Shown here piece by piece: positions 17,959 through 27,200 of a DNA stretch of 64,000 nt (position 1 is its first letter; each line of letters starts with the position of its first letter). Origin of the DNA: Hyalangium versicolor (GTDB lineage: Bacteria; Myxococcota; Myxococcia; Myxococcales; Myxococcaceae); contig NZ_JAHXBF010000014.1 in NCBI RefSeq assembly GCF_020103695.1, forward strand, positions 44,297 to 108,296. Reading direction: 5' to 3'. The position numbers and the translations under genes are program-made. The notes beneath the pieces are model-generated. The model was not told the origin of the DNA. It saw only the letters and a program-made list of their open reading frames with translations, and made no database searches.

Positions 17959-19383
17959 TCAGGCCTTGAACGTGAGCAGCGGAGCCATCCGCGCCACCTC
18001 GCGGACGATGCCAGCCTCCACCTGCGAGGCCACCACCGGCCCAATGGGCTTGTACGCGGCGGGCGCCTCCTCGATGCGGCGCTCCTCGCGCAGGGTGATG
18101 CAGTCCACGCCGGTGAGCCCCAGCGCCTCGTCCCGCCGGTCCGCCCCACCCCGGGCCATGGAGAAGCGCGAGCGCGCCCGCCCCGCGCCGTGCGAGGCCG
18201 AGGCCAGTGCAGCCGAGTCACCGCACCCCACCATGAGGTAGGACGCCGCGCCCATGGAGCCGGGGATGATGACGGGCTGGTCCGCCTCGGCGGGGCAGGC
18301 CCCCTTGCGCGCCAGCCAGCCGCCCTCCCATGGCAGGGTGATGTTGTGGGGCACGTCGTAGACGAGCGGAGCCTCCACATCTCCGAAGAGCTCGCGCAGG
18401 GTCTGCCGCAGCAGCTCCGCCAGCAGTAACCGGTTGAGGAAGGCGTAGTTGGCGGCGGTGGCCTCGGCCCTGAGGTACTCCGAGACGAGCTCCGGCTCCG
18501 CCAGCGGGAGGATGCCGCTCTCAGGGAACGGAGCTCCGGCGGGCCACGCCGCGCGCGCCCGGTCCTGCCACGCCATGCCCACGTGCTTGCCCACGTCACG
18601 CGAGCCCGAGTGAATCATGAAGGCGAGCTGGCCCTCACGCACACCCCACTCCCAGGCCCGCGACCGGTCCGCCACTGCCTCCACACGCTGCACCTCGACG
18701 AAGTGGTTGCCGCCGCCGATGGTGGCCAGGCCCGCGTCCCGCACCACGCCGGGCTTCACGAGCCCCGAGGGCGCCCAGGACGGGTCCCCCTCCAGCGCTC
18801 CGCCCAGATAGATGCGGGTGGACTCACGATCCAACTGCGCCAGATCCGCCCTCGCGGAGCAGCCCAGCGGCTGGTCCACGGTCTCCAGGAGCCAGCCGGG
18901 GATGCCATCGCGCAGCAGCGCCTCGGCGGCCCGCGAGGACATGGCCACGTCCCGGGTGCCGAAGAAGTAGTGGCCCTTCATGCGCTCCACGAAGGCGTCG
19001 CGCTGGGAGAGGAAGTCCTCCACGCGCAGATCGGCCACGTGCAGGCGCATGCCACAGTTGATGTCGGTGCCCACAGCTCCGGGCACCACCAGACCGCGCG
19101 TGTGCAGCACCGAGCCGATGGCCACACCGGAGTCTCCCGGGTGAAAGTCGGGGGTGGCGCGCACGCGCAGGACGGAGCCGCCGCCGGGGTGCTTCAGGGC
19201 TGCGAGGTGGGCGAGCTGCCGGAAGGCCTTGCCCTCCACGGGCAGGTCCGGCGGGAGGAGGACTTCAGCGGGCGGCGCGTTCGCGTCACCCAGGAGGCGG
19301 ACAGAGTAGAGGCGACCGTCATAGGTCACCTCGAGCCCCTCGCGGGCGAGTGCCCGGAGGAGCCGATTCAGGTTCGGCTGCAT
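17959..19383 (-). CDS. rtcB: RtcB family RNA ligase (3'-phosphate/5'-OH)
   Basis: A 474-residue GTP- and Mn-dependent ligase that joins 2',3'-cyclic phosphate or 3'-phosphate ends to 5'-OH ends in RNA repair. Metal-binding and catalytic motifs are in order: GAVGTDINCGMR (usual DIGCGM), IGGGNHFVEVQ, MIHSGSRDVGKH, YDVPHN, and SASHGAGRARSRF, whose His (~398) is the guanylylated residue in the family. Length is normal. No rtcA, rtcR or Archease gene is adjacent, so neither the classical rtcBA operon nor its sigma-54 control is seen. The ATG at 19383 has a weak ribosome binding site. Confidence 0.95.
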   Translation of the reverse strand: MQPNLNRLLRALAREGLEVTYDGRLYSVRLLGDANAPPAEVLLPPDLPVEGKAFRQLAHLAALKHPGGGSVLRVRATPDFHPGDSGVAIGSVLHTRGLVVPGAVGTDINCGMRLHVADLRVEDFLSQRDAFVERMKGHYFFGTRDVAMSSRAAEALLRDGIPGWLLETVDQPLGCSARADLAQLDRESTRIYLGGALEGDPSWAPSGLVKPGVVRDAGLATIGGGNHFVEVQRVEAVADRSRAWEWGVREGQLAFMIHSGSRDVGKHVGMAWQDRARAAWPAGAPFPESGILPLAEPELVSEYLRAEATAANYAFLNRLLLAELLRQTLRELFGDVEAPLVYDVPHNITLPWEGGWLARKGACPAEADQPVIIPGSMGAASYLMVGCGDSAALASASHGAGRARSRFSMARGGADRRDEALGLTGVDCITLREERRIEEAPAAYKPIGPVVASQVEAGIVREVARMAPLLTFKA

Positions 19384-19776
19384 GACCCAACTCGGAGCTA
19401 CCCCGCGCCCGGAAGAGCACGGGGGGACGTGGACGAATGAGAGAGGGACCTCGGGTCAGCAGCCGCGGTCGCCGGACGGCGCGAGGCCATCCTGCGGGCG
19501 CGCTGGACGCGACGCCGCGAGAGCCCCTGACACCGTCGTTCGAACAGGCGCAAACGGTACGCCGTGGCAAGGTCTGCGGGTTGCAGACTCCCTCCCCCGG
19601 AGCCAATTGGCCTTTGAGTTCCGCTGGCTTGGCGAGTGGGGAGACGACCCTCCGCGCTTTCCAGAAATCCGATCTCGGGCTGCTTCCGTACTGAACGAGC
19701 CTCGGCGGTGTGCGAGGCGGACGGCTCCCGCTCGCACTCCAGAGCCCGTCCTTCCCCAAAACAAGGAGCGTCGCGA
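19384..19776. other. Divergent intergenic region rtcB / lipoprotein
   Basis: 393 bp with no supported gene; open frames here have no recognisable content. It must hold two divergent promoters. A small hairpin GTCTGC-GGGTT-GCAGAC lies at 19572-19588, and the ribosome binding site AAGGAG of the next gene at ~19772. Confidence 0.6.
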
Positions 19777-20760
19777 ATGCCTTTGCATCGTTGGCTGATA
19801 GGAGCCTGTCTCGGCCTGATGGCGGTGACAGGCTGCAAAGATGAGGAAGAACCGCCACCCCCTCCCCCCGTCCTCGGGGATGGGACGATCGGGAACATCA
19901 AGTCCGTGGCCCATGACGGGGCGACCTTCTCATCTCCACTGGATGCCACCCCCAACCCCGATGGGAGCCAGGTCTACTTCACGGCTCGTGGCACCGACGG
20001 CGCGGGGGTCTTCAAGACCTCGCTCTCGGGAGGCAGCGTCTCGGCCCTGCACGTGGGCAGCCCGATCGCGGCTCCCGTGGGCATCGCCGTCTCCACGGAT
20101 GACAAGACGATCTTCGTCGCGGATCCGGCTGCCACGGTAGGTGAGGACGACCGGGGCGGCATCTGGAGCGTGCCAACCGCGGGCGGCGCACCCAGCCTGG
20201 TGCCCGGCACCGCAGGCTACTCGCCCAGTGGCATCGTGCTGGTGAACGAGAACGGCGCCGACAAGCTCTACTTCACCGGCAAGCAGCCCACGGATGGGGC
20301 GCCCGGCGTCTTCCGGATCACCGCCGCGGGCGGCTCCGTGGAGGGTATCGCCAAGAACCAACCGTTCAACGATCCCAGCGGCATCACCGTCACTCTACAC
20401 GGCGACATCTACGTGCTCGACAGCGCGGCGGGTGACCTGGGTGGGAACTCGGCACGCATCATCTCGGTCATCGGCCAGGCGGCGAAGGTGTTCCAGAGCG
20501 GGTTCAAGGTCGGCTTCCCGGCTGGCATCACAGCCTCCCAGGACGGCTCGGCCCTGATCGTCTCCTCGCTGGATGCGACCACCGGCACGGACATCCTCGC
20601 GCGGGTGGCGATCGCCTCGAAAGAGCACAAGCGCTTCTCCGACAGCATCAACACCTACTCGGAGCCCGCGGGCATCCACCGCGCTGCTGACGCCGAGGTC
20701 TACGCCTGGGCCGAGAGCACCGCGGATGGCTCCGGCACCGTCTACGTGCTCACCAAGTGA
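19777..20760 (+). CDS. Lipoprotein with beta-propeller-like repeats
   Basis: 327 residues. The signal peptide and lipobox are MPLHRWLIGACLGLMAVTGC, with the acylated Cys at 20, followed by a short acidic/Pro linker. The rest repeats a pattern such as PIAAPVGIAVSTDDKTIFVA, YSPSGIVLVNENGADKLYFT and VGFPAGITASQDGSALIVSS. This is typical of NHL/SMP-30-like beta-propeller blades, about five or six of them. AAGGAG lies upstream of the chosen ATG. The frame is open to 19636 but those codons precede the signal peptide. It lies 31 bp before the DUF4331 gene and starts a plus-strand cluster. A binding role at the outer membrane is inferred. Confidence 0.85.
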   Translation: MPLHRWLIGACLGLMAVTGCKDEEEPPPPPPVLGDGTIGNIKSVAHDGATFSSPLDATPNPDGSQVYFTARGTDGAGVFKTSLSGGSVSALHVGSPIAAPVGIAVSTDDKTIFVADPAATVGEDDRGGIWSVPTAGGAPSLVPGTAGYSPSGIVLVNENGADKLYFTGKQPTDGAPGVFRITAAGGSVEGIAKNQPFNDPSGITVTLHGDIYVLDSAAGDLGGNSARIISVIGQAAKVFQSGFKVGFPAGITASQDGSALIVSSLDATTGTDILARVAIASKEHKRFSDSINTYSEPAGIHRAADAEVYAWAESTADGSGTVYVLTK

Positions 20761-20791
20761 GCACCTTCTCTTTCCAAGGAACCCTACCCCT

Positions 20792-22240
20792 ATGAAGAAC
20801 CTGCGTAACGTATGCATGACCGCGGCCTTCTGCGCCCTGGGCGCAATGGCCGTTCCTCAGACTGCTCAAGCCTCGAGCCACCGCGAGGCCCCCGCCATCT
20901 CGCGGGATCCCGTGGCGGACAACACCGACCTGTGGGCGTGGGTGAAGGCCGGGACGCACGACACGCTGTACATCGTGGCGGCGTACAACCCGCTCGAGGA
21001 GCCTTCGGGCGGCCCGAACTTCCACACCTTCTCGGACGAGGTCCTCTACGAGATCCACATCGCCCGGGGCCCCACCAGCCTCCAGGACGTGGTGACGTAC
21101 CAGATCCAGTTCAAGACCCAGACCCCGGCGACGGTGAGCCCGAGTGACCTCAACGCCTCTGCCGGCGGCGGCAAGGAGTTCTTCCTCCAGTTGGCGGCGG
21201 GCGCGGGCGGCGGCTTCCCGGTGCAGACGTACACGGTGACCAAGGTGGAGGCGGGCAAGACGCCCGTCGTCATCGCCCAGGACGTGAAGGTGGCTCCGCC
21301 CAACGTCGGCGCGCGCACCTTCAGCATCGTGAGCTCGAAGCAGTTCCCCACGACGGAGACCTCGTACAACGACGCGTTCGCGGCCTCGTTCGCCTCGCCC
21401 CTGGGCGCGGCCGGCTCCGAGGGTACGGTGTGGGCGGGCCCGCGCGATGACGGCTTCTACGTGGACCTGGGCGGGGTGTTCGACCTGGCCGGGCTGCGCG
21501 CGAAGGGCAACGCGCAGGATGGTGTGGCTGGCTTCAACTGCCACGCCATCGCGCTGGAGATCCCCACCACGAAGCTGACGGCCAACGGGCAGGCTCCTGG
21601 CAACACGCCGGGCGACGCCACCACGCTGGGCGTGTGGGCTTCGGCGAGCCGCCGCAAGGTGACGATCCTGCGCAACAACGGGCAGAGCGATGGCTTCGGC
21701 CCGTGGGTGCAGGTGTCTCGTCTGGGCCTGCCGCTGGTGAACGAGGCGCTCATCGGCCTGCAGGACAAGGACAAGTACAACCGGACCCACCCGTCGAAGG
21801 ACCTGGACAACTTCGGCGCGTACTTCCTGAACCCCATCCTCGTGCGTGACGCGGAGTTCGCTGGCTTCTACGCCAACGGCGGGCCGCTGCAGGGCATCAC
21901 TCCGCCCAAGTCGGGCCGCATGGACATCGTCGAGGCCATCAACATCAAGAACTTCCCCGCGGCGGGTGCGCACGGCATCCAGACCATCGGGGACGTGCTG
22001 CGTGTGGACATGGCCATGGATCCAGGCTTCCCGAACGGGCGTCCCATCCCGGGCGGCGGCGCTCCCAACAAGGAGCAGGCGGACGTCACAGACGTGCTGC
22101 TGAGCCTGATCCTCACCAAGCAGCTCTCGGGCGTGTCCGACGGCGTGGATTACAACGACAGGAACTACCTGACGACCACTCCGTGGCTCGCCCTGCCGTG
22201 GTCCGGCGACAAGGAAGGCCACGGCCGGACGACGCCGTAG
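20792..22240 (+). CDS. DUF4331 domain-containing exported protein
   Basis: 482 residues from the ATG at 20792, with AAGGA 11 bp upstream. The signal peptide is MKNLRNVCMTAAFCALGAMA, cleaved near QAS. The mature start SSHREAPAISRDPVADNTDL is the DUF4331 signature, followed by family blocks (DEVLYEIHIARGP, NCHAIALEIPTTKL, WVQVSRLGLPLVNEALIG, DVLRVDMAM). The function of DUF4331 is unknown; members are secreted and common in myxobacteria and other environmental bacteria. The TPR lipoprotein and HupE-like genes follow, an association I recognise from other genomes. Confidence 0.9.
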   Translation: MKNLRNVCMTAAFCALGAMAVPQTAQASSHREAPAISRDPVADNTDLWAWVKAGTHDTLYIVAAYNPLEEPSGGPNFHTFSDEVLYEIHIARGPTSLQDVVTYQIQFKTQTPATVSPSDLNASAGGGKEFFLQLAAGAGGGFPVQTYTVTKVEAGKTPVVIAQDVKVAPPNVGARTFSIVSSKQFPTTETSYNDAFAASFASPLGAAGSEGTVWAGPRDDGFYVDLGGVFDLAGLRAKGNAQDGVAGFNCHAIALEIPTTKLTANGQAPGNTPGDATTLGVWASASRRKVTILRNNGQSDGFGPWVQVSRLGLPLVNEALIGLQDKDKYNRTHPSKDLDNFGAYFLNPILVRDAEFAGFYANGGPLQGITPPKSGRMDIVEAINIKNFPAAGAHGIQTIGDVLRVDMAMDPGFPNGRPIPGGGAPNKEQADVTDVLLSLILTKQLSGVSDGVDYNDRNYLTTTPWLALPWSGDKEGHGRTTP

Positions 22241-22324
22241 CCCCCTGAAGTGTCTGGCGGCCTCTCGCGAGCTCTTCGTGAGGGGCCGCCGTGTTGCACA
22301 AGCTCCTGACTCGAAGAGGCCATC

Positions 22325-23683
22325 GTGTCCCGTTTGAAGCTCGGTTCCGTCATCATGGTGCTGCTTGCCGCGCTCACTGGCTGCAAGGAGAAGCAGGAGT
22401 CCGCTGCGCCCACGGCCCAGGCTGCTCCGGCCACGAAAGAGGCGCGGGATGACAACCGCCTGCTGGCCCTCGCGTCCCCCGGTGGGCAGACAGCGGTGGA
22501 TCAGCAGATCCGGCAGCTTCAGGAGCAGGTGCTCCGGAGCCCGGAGAAGGTGGAGATGTGGCTCGCGCTGGGCCAGGAGTGGATCCGCAAGGCCCGCGGC
22601 ACGGGCGATCCGGGCTACTACCTCAACGCGGGCGCCTGCGCCGAGGTAGCGCTCAAGCTGTCCCCGGATCAGCAGCTGGCGCTGAGCCTCAAGGGCATGG
22701 TGCTGCTGAATGCCCACCGCTTCGCGGATGCACGGACCTTCGCGGAGACGGCGCTGAAGCAGGACGCGGATGATGCGCTGGCGCTGGGAGTGCTGAGCGA
22801 TGCCAACCTGGAGCTCGGTGACTTCGAGGGAGCGGCCGCCGCGGCGCAGCGGATGATGGACCTCAAGCCGAACCTCCCCGCGTATGGGCGCGCGGCCCAC
22901 CTGAGGTGGTTGCAGGGCGATGCGGCGGCGGCGAAGCAGTTCTACCGGATGGCCATCGATGCGGGAGGGGACTCGCGCGACGCAGAGCCGCTGGCGTGGA
23001 TGATCGTCCAGACGGCGATGCTCTTCTGGCACGAAGGTGACGTCGAAGGCGCGGAGGCGGGCTTCGACACCGCGCTCGGCAAGCTCGAGGGCTACCCACC
23101 GGCGCTCATGGGCAAGGCAAGAGTGGCGCTCGCGCGGGGGGAGGCTCGTCGAGCCGTGGAACTGTTGGAGAGGGCTCAGGCCCAGAGCCCTCTGGCGGAG
23201 ACGGCCTGGCTGCTCGGTGATGCGCGGGAGGCCGCGGGCGATGTCCAGGGGGCGCAGGCCGCCTATGCGGAAGTGACACGACTGGGAAAGCAGGGCGATC
23301 ACCTCACGCTGGCACTGTTCCTGGCCACGAAGGACCGCGAGCCCGGGGAGGCGCTCCGGCTGGCCCAGGCAGAGCATGGGGCTCGACCCAACGTCTACGT
23401 AGAGGACGCCTACTCCTGGGCGCTCTACCGCGCCGGCAAGCTCACGGAGGCTCGGTCCGCGAGCGACCGCGCTCGGGCGCTCGGGACAAAGGATCCACGG
23501 CTACAGTTCCACGCGGGTGCCATCCGGCTGGCGCAGGGAGAGACCGCCGAGGGCCTGGCGCTCCTGAAGCAGGCTCTGTCGCTCAACCCGGAGTTCGACG
23601 TCAGCGGCGCCAACGAGGCTCGGAAGCTGCTTGCGGCTCCGCCTTCTCGGCACGCGGCGGTCACGGAGGCTCGAAAGGAATGA
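22325..23683 (+). CDS. TPR-repeat lipoprotein
   Basis: 452 residues from a GTG start. The N-terminus MSRLKLGSVIMVLLAALTGC is a lipoprotein signal with the acylated Cys at 20. Then come TPR-like helical repeats: EMWLALGQEWIRKARGTGDP, ADDALALGVLSDANLELGDF, AAQRMMDLKPNLPAYGRAAH and further units to the C-terminus (ALLKQALSLNPEFDVSGANE). It probably scaffolds envelope complexes. Its stop overlaps the next start (ATGA at 23680-23683), so translation is coupled to the HupE-like gene. Confidence 0.88.
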   Translation: MSRLKLGSVIMVLLAALTGCKEKQESAAPTAQAAPATKEARDDNRLLALASPGGQTAVDQQIRQLQEQVLRSPEKVEMWLALGQEWIRKARGTGDPGYYLNAGACAEVALKLSPDQQLALSLKGMVLLNAHRFADARTFAETALKQDADDALALGVLSDANLELGDFEGAAAAAQRMMDLKPNLPAYGRAAHLRWLQGDAAAAKQFYRMAIDAGGDSRDAEPLAWMIVQTAMLFWHEGDVEGAEAGFDTALGKLEGYPPALMGKARVALARGEARRAVELLERAQAQSPLAETAWLLGDAREAAGDVQGAQAAYAEVTRLGKQGDHLTLALFLATKDREPGEALRLAQAEHGARPNVYVEDAYSWALYRAGKLTEARSASDRARALGTKDPRLQFHAGAIRLAQGETAEGLALLKQALSLNPEFDVSGANEARKLLAAPPSRHAAVTEARKE

Positions 23684-24768
23684 GGCGCTCGGACATGCAT
23701 TGGAATGGGACACTCGTGGTGCTCGGAGTGCTGGTGGCGGGGCTCTCGCCGATGCGGGCCTCCGCCCATCAGGTCGGCATCTCGCGCGGGGAGTACCGTC
23801 TGGAGGACAAGTCGCTCCAGGCCGAACTTGTCTTCGCCCGCCAGGAGCTGGTGGGCCTCGTGCCCGCAGTGGATGGAGATAAGGACGGCACCCTCGCGGC
23901 GGCTGAACTGGAGGCAGGGCGGGAGGCGATCCAGGCCGCAATACGCTCGGGCGTCTCCGTGCACGCGGACGACACGCCGTGCACGGGAGAACTGCTGGGA
24001 ACGCGGCTCGTCGAGGAAGATGGCGTGGCGCTGGAGACGCGCTTCACCTGTGAGCAAACGGCGTCGCGCGCGTCAGTGGAGTTGGCGCTGCTCCAGGAAC
24101 TGCCCCATGGGCATCGACACCTCGCGCACGTGGCCTCGGGCAACGGCAGCGGGGATGCGGTGCTGCTGCGGGGCGCGAGCACGCTGGATGTCGGTGCCAG
24201 CGCGGCGGAGCGAGGCTCCGTGGTGGGAGCGCTGCTGTGGATGGGGATCGTCCACATCCTGAGCGGCCTGGATCACCTCGTCTTCCTCTTTGGGCTCATC
24301 CTGGTGGGCGGGCGCCTGCGAGGGCTGCTCGCGACGATCACGGCCTTCACGGTGGCGCACTCGATCACCATCGCGTTGGCGGTGCTCGGGGTATGGGCGC
24401 CGAGCCCCTCGTTCGTCGAGCCCGCCATCGCGCTGTCCGTGGCCTACGTTGGCTGCGAGAACTTCTTCGTGAAGAACGCGAACCGTCGCTGGCTCATCAC
24501 CTTCCCCTTCGGCCTGGTGCACGGGTTCGGCTTCGCGGGGGCGCTCGGCGAGCTGGCGGTGCCCAAGGCACAGCTCATCCCCGCGCTGGTGTCCTTCAAC
24601 CTGGGAGTGGAGGCGGGACAGCTCGCGGTGCTGGCAGTGGTGCTCCCGATCCTGTTCTGGGCGCGCCAGCGTCCGTGGTTCGTCACCTATGGAGTCCGCG
24701 CCCTGAGCGCGGTCGTCGTGCTGCTGGGCGCGGGCTGGTTCACGCTCCGGGTGACGGGCCTGGGCTAA
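23680..24768 (+). CDS. HupE/UreJ family membrane protein with periplasmic N-terminal domain
   Basis: 362 residues. After a signal peptide (ending MRASA) comes a ~140-residue exported domain that includes an EF-hand-like loop DGDKDGTLAAAEL. The C-terminal half is a HupE/UreJ membrane domain with about six helices and the His-rich motifs IVHILSGLDHLVFLFGLILV, FTVAHSITIALAVLGV and FGLVHGFGFAGAL. HupE/UreJ proteins are linked to nickel handling in hydrogenase or urease operons, but neither enzyme is present here. This longer form with an exported domain is a distinct subgroup and its substrate is unknown. Coupled by ATGA overlap to the TPR gene. Confidence 0.88.
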   Translation: MRRSDMHWNGTLVVLGVLVAGLSPMRASAHQVGISRGEYRLEDKSLQAELVFARQELVGLVPAVDGDKDGTLAAAELEAGREAIQAAIRSGVSVHADDTPCTGELLGTRLVEEDGVALETRFTCEQTASRASVELALLQELPHGHRHLAHVASGNGSGDAVLLRGASTLDVGASAAERGSVVGALLWMGIVHILSGLDHLVFLFGLILVGGRLRGLLATITAFTVAHSITIALAVLGVWAPSPSFVEPAIALSVAYVGCENFFVKNANRRWLITFPFGLVHGFGFAGALGELAVPKAQLIPALVSFNLGVEAGQLAVLAVVLPILFWARQRPWFVTYGVRALSAVVVLLGAGWFTLRVTGLG

Positions 24769-24783
24769 GAGGCTCGAGCCAGA

Positions 24784-25734
24784 CTACGGCGCGTCACAAC
24801 GCGGACCGCAGGTGCCAGCTCGCCCACCGTCGGGCTTGATGCATCCGCCCAGACACTCTCCATCGAACTCGCAGGCCGCGCCGGCGGGCTTGGAGGGGGT
24901 GCAGACGCCCTGGATGCAGCGCGCTCTTTCCTCGCAGCTCCCGTTGACGCACGGCTGTCCCAGGCTGGCCAGCTCTCCCTCGGCGCACTTCCCCGCGGCG
25001 CAGTGGAGACCTCGAGCGCACTGCGCCTCGGTGGTGCAGGCTCCGCCGATTGCGACAGGGTCGGCGCAAAGTCGCCTGCCACAGTACCCCTGACACTCAG
25101 GGTGCGCTTCATCCAGCGTGTCCTGCCGTGTGTAGGTCGCGAGCGGATCCACGGCGAGGGAGCAAAGCTCACCGGCTGCACCCGGGGGGCTACATACTCC
25201 CGTGTCAGTCGGGCCCACGCCGCGACAGTACAGGCCCTCGGAACACTCGAGCGACGAGCGGCACCTGGCTCCCGTGGCGAGGGTGCCATGGATGAGACCC
25301 AAGCAGGTATCGGGGATGGGCGGCGTCTGAGGTCCGACCCACTCACAGCCTTGATGCGCTTGCTCCATGGCCTGGACACAGGCATCCACGGCGGGGGCCT
25401 CCAGCTTCACGGCTCCGGAGGCGAGGGCGGCACTGAGCATCCGGACACACTCGCCTGTGAGGAGCAGCCCGGGCGTGCCGTTGCAGCACGCGGCGCGACG
25501 TCGAGCGGGAATCTCTTGGATGGCGGCACAGAGGCGCTGTGCGAGGGGTGAGGGCTCGCCGGCCTTCACAGGGTACACGGGACGGACGTCTTCATCGGTG
25601 CTCGACTTCTGGGCCGAGGAGCTGACCGGGCTCGCATCTGGAGTTCCTCCGCTCTGCCCACACTTGCACCCGCTCCACAGCGAGAGCGCGAGCACCGCAG
25701 CCAGATAGAGCCCTTGTCTCGAAGTCCGAGCCAT
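24784..25734 (-). CDS. Cys-rich lipoprotein with Dickkopf-like repeats
   Basis: 316 residues. Signal peptide and lipobox MARTSRQGLYLAAVLALSLW then SGC. The N-terminal half holds a small helical domain with several Cys (LAQRLCAAIQEIPARRRAAC). The C-terminal half is a run of short disulfide-type repeats: CRSSLECSEGLYCRG, CTTEAQCARGLHCAAGKC, CVNGSCEERARCIQGVC, CEFDGECLGGCIKPDGG. Such repeats are widespread in myxobacterial surface lipoproteins of unknown role. Convergent with the HupE-like gene (15 bp apart). Confidence 0.85.
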   Translation of the reverse strand: MARTSRQGLYLAAVLALSLWSGCKCGQSGGTPDASPVSSSAQKSSTDEDVRPVYPVKAGEPSPLAQRLCAAIQEIPARRRAACCNGTPGLLLTGECVRMLSAALASGAVKLEAPAVDACVQAMEQAHQGCEWVGPQTPPIPDTCLGLIHGTLATGARCRSSLECSEGLYCRGVGPTDTGVCSPPGAAGELCSLAVDPLATYTRQDTLDEAHPECQGYCGRRLCADPVAIGGACTTEAQCARGLHCAAGKCAEGELASLGQPCVNGSCEERARCIQGVCTPSKPAGAACEFDGECLGGCIKPDGGRAGTCGPRCDAP

Positions 25735-25796
25735 TCCGAGTCCTCTCCTGTGCGCTTTCTATAGCACCGCGAGCTCCGAAACCCGCTCGTAGCACG

Positions 25797-27200
25797 CTAG
25801 CCGTACAGCTCGCTGAGCGGGCCCTGCGCGATTCGGGTCGGGCCCTCGTTGCCGAAGGTGTTGAAGTCCGCGTCGCCCGCGGCGTGTCCGAGGGTATTGA
25901 ACAGGTTCGACACCTGCCGGTTATTGGCCTGCCCCATCTCCGGGTAGATCACCGTCCGCCCATCGGTGAGCAGGCCGAGCGCGTTGCCGCCGAGCACCAA
26001 CGTCGGCCACTCGGCGGCGGTCGAGTGGTGCTGCTCGCCGTTGTCGGACATGAAGACGATCGCGGTGTGATCGAGCATCGACCCGGAGGCGCCCACCTCC
26101 GGGGTGGCGGCGAGGGTGCGCGCGAGCTTCGCGATCAGCTCGACATGCTTGCGGGTCACCGCCGCAATCGCGGTCCAGTTCGCGGGGGTATCGATGCCGT
26201 GCTGAAGGTCGTGCCGGCCGATCGTCGGAATGATGCTCTCGTAGTGCACGTCGAAGCCAGAGCTGCCCGACGCGAGCACCACGGTGTTGGTGAGGCCGCC
26301 AAGGAGGCAGGTGGTGGCGATCTGGAACTGCGCCTCCAGCCACATCAGCGAGTCTGGGGGCGAGCCGGCGTTCTTGATCAGAGGGTTGTCGGCAGGCGCG
26401 GGCGGCAGCAGCGGCTGCACCGACGCCGCCATTGACGCGAGCTGCGTCTCTCGCGCGCGGAGCCCTTCCAGCGACGCGAGGTAGCGCTCGAGCTTGGTCC
26501 GCTCGTTCGAGTTGCCCTTGAACGTCGCGAGGGTCGCCTGCACGTCGGCGCGGGCGAAGTCGAACAGCGCGCTGCGCTCGGCGCCGGCGCTGGCGCCCTT
26601 GGCGATCGAACCGAAAATCGAATCGTAGGCGAGCGCCGGGTTGACCAGGATGGGCGCCGGGCGCTTCGGGCCGAAGCTGCAGGTCTCGTAGACGATGGGG
26701 GTGGCCGCGGAGCTGGTGCCGAGCCGGATCGCCTCGTACGGCGCGGTCCGCTTGAGCTTTGGGGCCAGCACCGCGTCGATCGTCGCCGCCGCGCCGTTCA
26801 CCGCGCAGCTCAGCGCGCCGGTGCCAGAGGAGTGGCCGCCGCCGGTGATGTTGCTCGACAAGCCGAGCAGCACCGCGGCGCGGTTCTCGAGCGAGATCTT
26901 CGACGAGGAGGCCTTCAACGGATCGAGGCAGAGCGCCGAGCCGACCGCGTCGCCGGTCAGCGTGCGCGCGGTGGCCGGGTACACGCGCGAGAACATGATG
27001 TCGCTGCCAATCTGCGCGCTGCCGAGCGAGGAGCGCGCCTTGGCGCTGAGGAACGCGACCGGGTAGATGCCGTTGCACTCGAGCACGATCACCAGCCGCC
27101 GGGGCGGACCCACCGGGTCCGCGGCCTCACTCAGCAGAGGACCGAACAGCGCCATTCCGGCCGCCGTCTTCAGAATCGTTCGTCGGTTGAACATGGTCAT
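25797..27200 (-). CDS. DUF1552 domain-containing exported protein
   Basis: 467 residues. The N-terminus MTMFNRRTILKTAAGMALFG resembles a twin-arginine signal (NRRTILK). The body matches DUF1552/DUF1501-like proteins: RRLVIVLECNGIYPVAFLSA, LLGLSSNITGGGHSSGTGAL, a metal-rich-looking segment IPTIGRHDLQHG, and HTAIVFMSDNGEQHHSTAAE, which recalls alkaline-phosphatase-fold hydrolases. Function is unknown. It overlaps the upstream DUF1592 gene by 4 bp (ATGA at 27197-27200). This pairing is conserved in planctomycetes and myxobacteria. Confidence 0.9.
   Translation of the reverse strand: MTMFNRRTILKTAAGMALFGPLLSEAADPVGPPRRLVIVLECNGIYPVAFLSAKARSSLGSAQIGSDIMFSRVYPATARTLTGDAVGSALCLDPLKASSSKISLENRAAVLLGLSSNITGGGHSSGTGALSCAVNGAAATIDAVLAPKLKRTAPYEAIRLGTSSAATPIVYETCSFGPKRPAPILVNPALAYDSIFGSIAKGASAGAERSALFDFARADVQATLATFKGNSNERTKLERYLASLEGLRARETQLASMAASVQPLLPPAPADNPLIKNAGSPPDSLMWLEAQFQIATTCLLGGLTNTVVLASGSSGFDVHYESIIPTIGRHDLQHGIDTPANWTAIAAVTRKHVELIAKLARTLAATPEVGASGSMLDHTAIVFMSDNGEQHHSTAAEWPTLVLGGNALGLLTDGRTVIYPEMGQANNRQVSNLFNTLGHAAGDADFNTFGNEGPTRIAQGPLSELYG

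Noticed and set aside
19572..19588. Hairpin GTCTGC/GCAGAC with a T-arm-like GGGTT stretch
   Set aside because: I considered a tRNA, including tRNA-Sec, but found no acceptor stem or anticodon arm around it.
20750..23377. 875-codon minus-strand open frame
   Set aside because: Antisense to the DUF4331 and TPR genes, both with signal peptides and recognised motifs.
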